From: Ophiothrix spiculata
Lineage: Eukaryota; Echinodermata; Ophiuroidea; Amphilepidida; Ophiotrichidae
Assembly (NCBI GenBank): GCA_000969725.1
Contig: JXSR01S022308.1
DNA: 25,906 bases
Strand: one strand, 5' to 3'
Program-made: the position numbers and the translations under genes
In this document: positions 18,537 to 25,906 of the stretch, piece after piece
Layout: every line of letters begins with the position of its first letter
Numbering within the stretch: position 1 is the first letter of the stretch
Notes under the pieces: generated by a model
Seen by the model: only the letters and a program-made list of their open reading frames with translations
Told to the model about the DNA's origin: nothing
Databases searched by the model: none

Positions 18537-18660
18537 ATTTTAGGGTTAATTATAGGATTAGGGTAAATTTAGAGTTCAGATAAGTTTTGGGGTTAGGATG
18601 AAGGGTTTGTTTTAGGTTTAGGGTTTCAATTAAGTTCTAGGATTAGAGTTTAGTGTTGGT
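18537..18660 (+). repeat. Degenerate TTAGGG-like tract
   Basis: Telomere-like words recur without strict period: ttagggtta, ggattagggt, ggggttaggatgaagggttt, aggtttagggttt, aggattagag. It may be a decayed interstitial telomere-type repeat or simply a G/T-biased minisatellite. Confidence 0.5.
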
Positions 18661-18719
18661 GGGACATGAAGTATCCTTTTTTTCCAAAATAATGATGTTC
18701 ATCTCTCTGTACACCCATA

Positions 18720-19205
18720 GGGTCAATTCGGGTAACTTCACTCATTTTTAAAAGACGTGTTGTTGAAATGAAATTTTCTTCATTATGATTAGACACATTA
18801 CATATAATTGATGATTCAGGGATGCCATGTATATCAAGGAAGCATGTCGTAGGTTCAAATCAGACATTGACCATTTAACTTGCTGGAAAAAGACAAATCT
18901 TTTCTACAACATTTTTCGGGTATCTTCACTATCCATAGGATATGTTCACTATGTCGCCACTAGTCATGCATGTTGCAGGTTATTAAATTCACTCTCGTGT
19001 CGGGTAAGTTCGTATTTATAGACAAACTTTATTTCACGTTTATTGCATTATCCATGTTGACGATAGCGATCTTACCCACCTTAAACTGTGTCTGCCCTCA
19101 ATTTTGATCGTTATATGCGCAATTCATTGTCCAGAAGTATTCATGAATTTCAGGATTCCAAGTGATTTAAGTTACCCGACTGCTCGAAAATACCCGGATT
19201 GACCC
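18720..19205. mobile_element. Mariner-like TIR element, 486 bp
   Basis: GGGTCAATTCGGGTAA at the left end and CCCGGATTGACCC at the right end are inverted repeats flanked by TA (18718-18719 and 19206-19207). gggtaactt near the left end is also mirrored by aagttaccc at about 19169-19177. Open frames inside are short and have no transposase motif. TA target duplication fits a Tc1/mariner-type non-autonomous element. Confidence 0.75.
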
Positions 19206-19579
19206 TACTCTAGTAAGTGCCCTCTATATGGTTCTCAGTCATATGCCCTTGATATGAGGTTTAAAGGGATGGATATAGCAATTAGAGAAGTATTTTGTAT
19301 TTAAATATTCAAATTATGATATTGCTATTTTTGTCTTGGTGATCTTGAATTCAAATTCAGGTAAAGTAAATGCATGTCACCTTTTTGTCAACGCACAAGA
19401 CCTTTTTTTTAACTGAGCAATATAGATGGGACAAATTCAATGTTTTCATTATTTGATTGAAAATGTCTTAATGTACCTCAACTATTTGTATTGAAATATA
19501 CTGTATTCCTTCAATTTTAAAGCATTTGGTGGTAGTGTATTGTTTATAAACACATTGAAAGGGTGAGAACCTACGTTTC

Positions 19580-20055
19580 TCATTTAGTGATACCATGTTA
19601 TTCAACACCTGAAATTGATCAGTAGTTTAAAATTATATTGAGACAAATCCACTCTGTAAAAGATATCGATTGATATTTAATGAAATGTAATATTCAATTT
19701 CAAGTATGTTGAATAACATAGTATTAGGCCAAAAAAAAAGAACTCTGTCTCAGCTTCCTTAGGCCCAAAACCCTAAGCGCTGCGCGTTTTTGTTTTTTTA
19801 GTCAAAAAGTCTATGCTCAACGCGGAAATCTTTTTTTTTTATTACATTTTTAGGTCCTTTTTTTTTTTTTTTTTTTCGGCCGCTTCGCAGCCGTTTTTTT
19901 TTTCTTTTTAAATCTCTCGATGTAAGAAAAAAAAAATCTCCTGAAAACCTAAAAAATAAAGAAATCCGGCAAAATTTGAATTTTTAACCCTATGCGCGCG
20001 GGAAGCTGAGACAGAGTTCTTTTTTTTTTTTTGCCTTATCAGCATCACTAAATAA
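19580..20055. mobile_element. Nested foldback elements
   Basis: An inner-right element at about 19725-20036 has arms ggccaaaaaaaaagaactct / agagttctttttttttttgcc continuing through gtctcagcttcc; its interior holds long A and T runs. To its left a smaller foldback (19591-19726) pairs accatgttattcaacacctg with its near complement. An outer pair, catttagtgat (19580) and atcactaaata (20044), encloses both, suggesting insertion of one element beside or in another. Confidence 0.65.
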
Positions 20056-20252
20056 GGTACAATTGGGTTAAGACAAGTGCCCCTTTTGCTGTGACAAGTC
20101 ACATTTAGTCCTTATGTACCTATAAAGGCAATATTGACATATTGTGCAATGTAAAAATAATATGTAAACCTTGACTAAATCATAGATTTTAACTCTTTTC
20201 CCTAATAGATGCATCAGTGTGCCCTGCAAACATTCTGAAGTATACTCTATGT

Positions 20253-20628
20253 ATCTTGAAGTATGCAACAAGCATTCTGACTCTGTTACAAGATCAGTAG
20301 CATATCCTTCGTATTCTACAACATTGTGAACTGTTGGTTTTGTATTATGTAAGAGACTAGTAACAAATGTTTGGGGTTGTTTAAGACCACATCACTGTGT
20401 ATTAATATTTTTTGTACATGAATCGTTCACAATTTTGTTATTATTTTGGGTGCATTTTGTTGCTACTACATGGACAAACATTGAACATGAAAGTCATTTG
20501 AATATTCAGCAAGATTTAGTAAGTTGTTATATTTCGAGAAATATGTACTTTACTTTCCCTTATGGTTATATCGGTTTATGTGCATTAGTCAGCTGCTTGT
20601 TGCATCTCCCAAGATTTATAGAGTATAG
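20253..20628 (+). repeat. Dispersed repeat, copy 2
   Basis: Same order of blocks as 11091-11342, but longer: about 110 bases (20370-20485) are inserted between the aagagac and tcatttgaatattcagcaag blocks. Both copies are in the same orientation. Confidence 0.7.
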
Positions 20629-20639
20629 AAGTTCATGTC

Positions 20640-21145
20640 ACGTTCATTAACTGTGGTAACCACAAGTGATGCTGAATTTCCTTATAATGATAAATGGTTT
20701 GTGTTGATTATGAAGTTTTAAGAAATGCATACTTATACTGCCTTTCAAAACTATAAGCATACGTTTATAATGTCCATGTCTCTATCAAAACATAAATTTA
20801 TAAGAGCTGATCTTTTTATATATAAAATATTTATGCAATATTCTTTTAATATTCATTTTGCATATTGAAATATACTCCGTCCATTCAATGTAAGACAATG
20901 ACAAATTACAGTACAATTAGATAGTACCTATATTTAAAGAACAGTGTAGCCGATACAAATTTTGAGACCCTGCAAAGGGTCAAAAGTCTCAACACTTCTG
21001 CCAAAACACCCATCAATTTTGGTTGAATTTCTGGTTTTTACAGTTTTATTCTACTTTGGTGTTTATGCTTCTCTACCTTGCAATAGATTCATGTGGTGGA
21101 TGTACCTCCTAAAAATGTTAATGACATCATAACAAACTCAATAGG
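20640..21145. other. Unclassified AT-rich DNA
   Basis: No gene, RNA or clear repeat could be recognised. Open frames are short. Confidence 0.5.
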
Positions 21146-21561
21146 GTCAGTCTATAGTTCTTTTGAGGTACCTGTTCTTATCTTGTAATCTTGTTATCAT
21201 CTGATATATAAATTCCGATGTATTTTCTGATAATAACAAAGGCTGGGTGATGAAAAATCAATAACCGCACATGAACTTTATGTGATGTCAAATGTTTGGT
21301 GTTTTACAACACCAAGCATCTGTTAGTTATTGAAGATGCATTGGAATTAATGTAATAACAAAGACTTGCTATGCAAAATATTTTGTCACACAAAAAGAAA
21401 TATAAACTGACCCTTATTCTATTTGATGTCCAATGTTTGGTGGTTTACAACACCAAGCATCTGTTGTTGATTAGAAGATGCATTGGAATTAATGTAATAA
21501 CAAAGACTTGTTGCACAAAATATTTGGTATCTCAAAAGAACTATAGACTGCCTAGACTGAC
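21146..21561. mobile_element. TIR element with an internal tandem duplication
   Basis: gtcagtctatagttcttttg (21146) is mirrored by caaaagaactatagactg (about 21533-21550) and the right end closes with gactgac. Between them a 141-bp unit is duplicated (21284-21424 and 21425 onward), each copy carrying ttggtg.tttacaacaccaa, itself a hairpin, and gatgcattggaattaatgta. Each copy ends in a degenerate version of the terminal repeat (agaaatataaactgac in the first). Confidence 0.75.
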
Positions 21562-22320
21562 TCATCCTTGTCCTTGATGAATGCTCAATACTATTTCGGG
21601 ATCAAAAGTTCATGAAGAGCTGCAAAACTGAAAAGTTCACAAGAATCTAAATGTCATTGTGTTCTTGCAATCGAAAATCTCTGCAAGAATTGATTCTTGC
21701 TGATTATTACAGATGTATTCACTCAAAGACATGGTAAAATGTCATTAAATATCTTATGGATGGTGATTTTGTATTTGTTTGTTTGGTGGGGGATTATGTG
21801 TAATGCTCTATATGAGAAAGTGTGTAATTGTAGTGTATATAGACAAAGCTGAATGTTTCACTTTGAAGGTATGTGCGGAGTTATGTTGCAATGAATGATT
21901 GTATGTAATATTTAGGACCATTTTTTAAAAATATGAATTTATCGTTGCAATAATTTTGTCAACCTTTTCAGTGACCTTAACAAGATTTTTGAAATCATTG
22001 AATTGAAGCTGAATATCTTGAACTCTGCATTTATAAACATATCTTTTGCATAATAGCACAATAGTATTCAGAATAGAAGAAAACTTGATGTTTTCAATTA
22101 TACCAAAACATACTGCCCAGTATGGTGTTATTCACTCATTGTCACTATAATGCACATTTTATTTTGGTTTTATTATGCGTCCTTACATGTATTTGACTAG
22201 TCACATGGGGAGAGAGAATAACTGTCTCAAATGTTTTTGTTTCTCTTTTTTTCTCCTTTTAGTTTACTATTGTAATATGTGTTCAATCATCTCGAACCAG
22301 ACATAAATGCAGCAAACTTT
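21562..22320. other. Unclassified AT-rich DNA
   Basis: No exon, RNA gene or repeat is evident. It may be part of a long 3' UTR or intergenic. Confidence 0.45.
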
Positions 22321-22326
22321 TATTGC

Positions 22327-22372
22327 AAAGATTGTGATTCTGCAAATCAATTTCTTGCAGATTCACAATCTT
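22327..22372 (+). repeat. 19-bp stem hairpin
   Basis: aaagattgtgattctgcaa pairs with ttgcagattcacaatcttt with one mismatch, around a 9-base loop. The stem is shorter than typical animal pre-miRNA hairpins, so a small foldback is as likely as an RNA gene. Confidence 0.7.
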
Positions 22373-22460
22373 TATACTTGCTTCAGAACACCTGCGAAAT
22401 TTCACTTTAGAAATATGATCCGAAGTATGAAATATATCTTTTCTGAGGGCCAAGAGGTTA

Positions 22461-22700
22461 TGTTTGTTTGCCCTCTGCGACCGACCCTAAAATGCCTAAA
22501 ATTTGGGTCAGGTATTTTGGTGGTTTTTTTTTCAAGTAATGAACCAAAATCTTTAATGAAGCCCTGCATTGCTTGGTATTCACGATAAAATCCATGAAAT
22601 GAGATCATTCTTTAAAATATATGTGCAGAGTAAAAAAAAAAAAGATCAACCGACTTACCGACCCAAAATTTAAATTTTTCCACTGGAGGGCAAACAAACA
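22461..22700. mobile_element. TIR element (MITE), 240 bp
   Basis: tgtttgtttgccctc (22461-22475) and gagggcaaacaaaca (22686-22700) are perfect inverted ends; gaccgaccctaaaat and its partner attttgggtcgg-like sequence pair further in. The open frames over it in both strands are by-products. Confidence 0.75.
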
Positions 22701-22806
22701 ATTTATTTTTTAGGCCTAATGGCTGGCAGGGATGGTTGGTTAGAGATGAGCGGTCACATACATATAAGTTTTTGCAAATCAAGTCTTGTATTAAAGCAGT
22801 CTAAAT

Positions 22807-23001
22807 CAGGGGTTCTCAATTAAATTTGTTGGCGGGCCATTAAGGACAAATGCCAGTTCAAAAATACATCTTAGGGGCCAAATTAAGACCTTTTTTAATG
22901 TTTTTCCTATATATTTCTGTATTCCAGAGGCGATCAAAAGGCCAAATAAAAGTAATTCGCGAGCCGGATTTGGCCCGCAGGCTGCTATTTGAGAAGACCT
23001 G
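22807..23001. mobile_element. hAT-like MITE with perfect 8-bp duplication
   Basis: Starts CAGGGGTTCTCAA and ends TTGAGAAGACCTG, flanked by exact gtctaaat at 22799-22806 and 23002-23009. The interior has the ggcgggcca and ggatttggcccgcagg blocks common in hAT-derived MITEs with CAGGGGTTCTCAA ends. 195 bp, non-coding. Confidence 0.85.
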
Positions 23002-23100
23002 GTCTAAATAGACTCAGTGGTCTTGCCTTTGATATATTTTATGCAAATCATGTTGAAAAGAAATGAATTTATGTATATTATTTGTTGTAAATCAAATACT

Positions 23101-23274
23101 TCAAATGAAAATATTTGAAGAGTGTTTTTCCAAAACTCACTTAGTCCAGTAGCTGCCACATGTTATATTTGAGCATCAGAACAATTCAGATGAAGAATTT
23201 AGGTTTCAAAATCTAGCATGCCTGCAGCCATTGGACTGAGTGTTTTGAAAACACTTCATTTACTTTGATTTGAA
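23101..23274. mobile_element. Foldback element, 174 bp
   Basis: Arms: agtgtttttccaaaactcac and ttagtccagtagctgcc on the left; gcagccattggactgagtg and ttttgaaaacact on the right, with outer tcaaatgaaa / tttgatttga. Palindromic over most of its length. Confidence 0.7.
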
Positions 23275-23401
23275 GGCTGTATATAGGCTGAAATAAATCA
23301 TCAACGCATAAATGTAAAGCTATAAGTACTTTGCGAGAACTCTGTACCACCAAAGATTTACTGTAAATTTGTATTTTAGAAATATATCTTTAGTTATAGG
23401 G

Positions 23402-23670
23402 TTAGTCCATACTCGGCCTGCAAACAAAATTTTCGCTACCAAACATTTGGTTGTGACGTCACCAAATAGTTGCAATACCAGTAACAAACTTTTGATGCCG
23501 GGTCAATGAATTTTCCTTGATTCAATTCAACACAAGTGCAATTTAATGCGAAATTTTATTTGGTCGTAACTCGGCGTTGAAGTTATTTTATTTGGAGTCA
23601 CTCTGTAGTTTTGAGGCAACAGCCAAATGTTTGGTAGTGATAATTTTATTTGGAGGCCTAGTATAGACCG
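23402..23670. mobile_element. TIR element, about 270 bp
   Basis: gtccatactcggcctgcaaa near 23405 and the complement of ggtctatactaggcctcc near 23669 pair, followed inward by cgctaccaaacatttgg / ccaaatgtttggtagtg. Non-coding; target duplication not clear. Confidence 0.7.
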
Positions 23671-24006
23671 ACTGATACAAGTTCTGCTACAATTAATGTT
23701 TTATGTTTGCTCTGCATTTGTACATCAAGCTCTGTCAAAGATGAAACTTCTCAATTTAATATTGTATTTTTAAAAAATGAAGAGGCATTTGAAAAATATT
23801 GCAGCCTATATTTACTGCTATTGTAGTAATCTTGGAAGATGGAATTTAATATCTATGTTTTATGTTTTTAAATAATAAATACAAACTTTTTTATAAGTAT
23901 TGCTGTTTTGCTATGGTAACTAAAATAAAATAACTGCATTTTTATGACTTGCTTTATTGAATGAAAAGACAACTGTGTTAATTCCAAATAGGAGACAATT
24001 GAATTA

Positions 24007-24192
24007 CAGTGGAAACTCTTTATAACGAAGTTGCTGGGGACAGACAAATTACTTCTTTTTATCCAAAATTGTGTTATATCAGGGTTGTAAAAACAATAAA
24101 ACAACATAGAAAATAAGTTAAAATGGTACAGGAGAAAAAATTCTTTATAACAGGGTTTCTCTCACATCAGATTTCATTATGAGTTTCTACTG
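24007..24192. mobile_element. pogo/Tigger-like MITE, 186 bp
   Basis: CAGTGGAAACTC at the left and GAGTTTCTACTG at the right, flanked by TA (24005-24006 and 24193-24194). The left end continues tttataacgaag, the typical start of pogo/Tigger-type elements. No coding sequence. Confidence 0.8.
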
Positions 24193-24439
24193 TATTCACT
24201 CACTGCTCCGTGGCATAAATGTGAAATTCTTTGAGGCTGACCAACTGGAACAGAGCGACCAGCCACTGATTTTGATCAACAAACATTAAAGGGGCATTGG
24301 ACAAATTCAACATCCCAAATCTTTTCATAAATATTTCGAGATTTTTGCATTATAAGTTGTCAATTAAATTGAACCCCTTTATAGCAAAATATATACATTT
24401 TCTTTCATGAATGAATGTTCTTATACGTGTTGGTAGAAT

Positions 24440-24617
24440 TCATCAATATTGGTTTAAAACTGGTCAACAACACTTACTTTTTATGACGAATATTTCAGTG
24501 ATACCCATCACCGTCCTCAGCGTTCTAATTCTGAGTTCCAACTGATCCTCCTCTGAATCACACCGTAGATGGTGTCCTAGATGACGGTATTTCCAGAAGA
24601 GAATCATAAATTGATGA
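24440..24617 (-). repeat. Left inverted terminal repeat of the PLE
   Basis: 178 bases complementary to 25199-25373 with only scattered substitutions and small indels. It carries the minus-strand hammerhead-like motif at 24485-24520. Confidence 0.9.
24485..24520 (-). ncRNA. Hammerhead-ribozyme-like motif in left arm
   Basis: Same core on the minus strand (CTGAGGA, ggtgat-gggt-atcact, GAAA, spacer, GTC), differing by one base in the spacer. Same caveats as the right-arm copy. Confidence 0.42.
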
Positions 24618-25178
24618 AAGTTCAAAGAACATGAAATCAATCATGTGAAATCCGTCTTAAAACGTTGCGGATATACAGACTGGAGTTTTAAAAGAGCCTG
24701 TGCTACAAAGGAACATAAAACATCTCAATCAAATGCCTCTCAACATTCGGACAATTCAACTAATAAGACCTTTGTTGTAGCTCCTTACGTTGAAGGGGTT
24801 TCTGAACGTCTTCAACGAGTGTTTAAATCTTACGGTGTTTCAGTTTGCCACAAACCGCATCAAACTCTGCGTAAATTGCTCGTGGCACCTAAGGACAAGA
24901 CAAAAGTTGAAGAACAGTCTGGAGTTGTGTACACAATTCCGTGCAGCAGTTGTAATCAAGTTTATGTTGGAGAAACTAAACGAGTGTTAGGTGAGCGGCT
25001 CAAAGAACACACCGCTAAAACCGCTTATAATCTCTCTGCCATAGCCGAACATTGTCAGAAAACCGGACATGAACCAGATCTTGGGAACGTTTCTGTGCTA
25101 TGCAGGGAGGATAAATTTCTACCTCGAAAAATAAGAGGATATTTACATCAAGAAAGAGACCAGCCCCACCTTAAATAG
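24618..25178 (+). pseudogene. PLE GIY-YIG endonuclease, truncated and frameshifted
   Basis: Frame open from 24618, stop TAG 25176-25178; it encodes the region after the RT core (KEHEINHVKSVLKRCGY, then VEGVSERLQRVFKSYGV) and a GIY-YIG domain. Numbering from the GTG at 24645: VVYTIPC 94-100, C103, VYVGET 106-111, R118, EH 121-122, H136, H142. GIY-YIG core residues and the paired Cys and His typical of PLE endonucleases are present. Near 25136 the frame shifts: the +1 frame continues through YIKKE and PTLNREGGAR to TGA at 25210, as PLE C termini usually do, while the present frame ends LHQERDQPHLK. A 2-base loss there is the simplest explanation. Without RT and with the shift, it is a relic. 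Confidence 0.88.
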
Positions 25179-25198
25179 AGAAGGGGGGGCGCGAACTA

Positions 25199-25373
25199 TC
25201 ATCAATTTATGATTCTCTTCTGGAAATACCGTCATCTAAGATGCCATCTACGGCGAGATTCAGAGGATCAGTTGGAACTCAGAATTAGAAATCTGAGGAC
25301 GGTGATGGGTATCACTGAAATATACGTCATAAAAAGTAAGTGTTGTTGACCAGTTTTAAACCAATATTGATGA
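25199..25373 (+). repeat. Right inverted terminal repeat of the PLE
   Basis: Partner of 24440-24617. The stop of the alternative C-terminal frame (TGA at 25210-25212) lies inside it, so the repeat overlaps the coding end. It carries the plus-strand hammerhead-like motif at 25293-25328. Confidence 0.9.
25293..25328 (+). ncRNA. Hammerhead-ribozyme-like motif in right arm
   Basis: Reads CTGAGGA, a hairpin ggtgat-gggt-atcact, GAAA, then a short spacer and GTC, the order of hammerhead core elements (CUGANGA, stem II, GAAA, stem III, GUC). Odd points: one extra C between CUGANGA and stem II, and little pairing for stem I. Known: PLE terminal repeats can carry hammerhead motifs. Confidence 0.45.
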
Positions 25374-25564
25374 TTTTCTTTCATGATTTAGTATTATCGT
25401 TGGTCACTATGACAAAATACTGCCCAGTGCGAGTTAAAAATTGCGTCTATCGGCAGATCCCATGCAAAATTGAAATTTCTTTGTATTAAATTGCTATTTA
25501 TTATGCAATTGGATTGTGCAGCAAAAAATTGACTTTTGATCTATAGCATTAAAGGTACAAGTCC

Positions 25565-25675
25565 GATTTAGTTTTCACCGTCATATGAAAGATCACCACT
25601 TAATGTTCCAATTTCAAATTTCAGAACAACCGTTTTGATTTTATGAGCAATTTTGTATTTTCCACTTGCTTATAC
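25565..25675 (-). repeat. Dispersed repeat, copy B (inverted)
   Basis: Its reverse complement matches 5505-5640: cataaaatcaaaacg, ctgaaatttgaaatt and gtgatctttcata in the same order. Non-coding. Confidence 0.65.
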
Positions 25676-25906
25676 TTTACTGTGTCAGTAATTTTATGAG
25701 GAATTTTTCGCTACCAAAATCTCAGAAAATTTGAAACGAGAGCATCAATGATGCATAAGACCTTTGCAGCGTAAATTTTCAGTTTGTTCAACTACCAAAC
25801 AAATTTGCACCTTCACTTCCATTAATGTGATTATATAGCAAATCCCAAAATAAAACAGCATTTTCTGACTGATCCGGACATATTTTGAAATGATGTAAAA
25901 TGGAAA
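25676..25906. other. Unclassified right edge
   Basis: No gene or clear repeat boundary is seen up to the window end. Confidence 0.4.

Larger units (their letters stand above)
24411..25372 (+). mobile_element. 5'-truncated Penelope-like element with inverted terminal repeats
   Basis: An exact 14-bp duplication attttctttcatga flanks the insertion (24397-24410 and 25373-25386). Inside: a 29-nt tail (24411-24439), a left arm (24440-24617), a coding fragment (24618-25178, frame-shifted tail to 25212) and a right arm (25199-25373) that is the near-perfect complement of the left one. Known: Penelope-like elements often have long terminal repeats in inverted orientation, variable target duplications and 5' truncation. 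The RT core is missing; the coding frame opens exactly at the inner edge of the left arm. Confidence 0.88.

Noticed and set aside
20640-22320. A second host gene downstream of bmb
   Set aside because: No frame with domain content or consistent splice pairs on either strand.
24790-24990. 66-codon frame overlapping the GIY-YIG fragment
   Set aside because: It is an alternate-frame shadow of the PLE coding sequence.

Overview
This is an AT-rich animal genomic window with one recognisable host gene and a very dense load of transposon remnants. The host gene lies on the + strand and covers roughly the first two thirds (coding exons 3553-18039). Eleven exons with GT-AG introns join in consistent phase into a 611-residue protein. 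I recognise it as a brambleberry / KAR5 / GEX1 family nuclear-envelope fusion (karyogamy) protein. The gene structure, the C-terminal part of an L2/CR1-like LINE, a Penelope-like element (PLE) and the repeat style suggest a marine invertebrate, most likely a non-vertebrate deuterostome such as an echinoderm or hemichordate. The organism call is an inference from style, not from a marker gene.

Layout. 1-3460: upstream non-coding DNA with scattered inverted repeats and hairpins. 3461-18039: the bmb-like gene. Its introns hold many short elements with terminal inverted repeats (TIRs), an L2/CR1-like LINE 3' fragment (9914-10634), a 1.4 kb TIR element with a hAT-like MITE nested in it (12059-13471), a PLE-like foldback insertion (14074-14421), a 15-bp minisatellite and a probable tRNA-derived SINE. 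18040-24400: 3' flank with a decayed tandem copy of the last coding exon, a candidate poly(A) signal, a degenerate TTAGGG-like tract and at least eight more foldback or TIR elements (mariner-like, hAT-like, pogo-like and unclassified). 24411-25372: a 5'-truncated PLE carrying its GIY-YIG endonuclease domain between two long inverted terminal repeats, bounded by an exact 14-bp target-site duplication. 25373-25906: an inverted dispersed repeat and unclassified AT-rich DNA.

How the gene works. The predicted protein has an N-terminal signal sequence, a six-cysteine lumenal domain ending in the family's FFTHTQ..CFFLQSQ block, a coiled coil, three hydrophobic segments, then a Ser/Thr/Pro-rich acidic tail with an AT-hook (RGRPKGSK). 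With a cleaved signal peptide and three membrane passes the tail would face the nucleoplasm or cytosol, so the AT-hook could touch chromatin. This is the most interesting functional idea here.

The most interesting structural observations are: (1) a 94-bp triplication that copies the exon 8 / intron 8 junction and so creates three splice donors; (2) a decayed tandem copy of the last coding exon just after the stop codon; (3) two insertions that share an unusual layout (12-14 bp target-site duplication, about 30-nt tail, inverted terminal repeats, hammerhead-ribozyme-like motif in each arm), one with coding sequence and one without. No tRNA or rRNA gene, CRISPR array, or second host gene could be supported.
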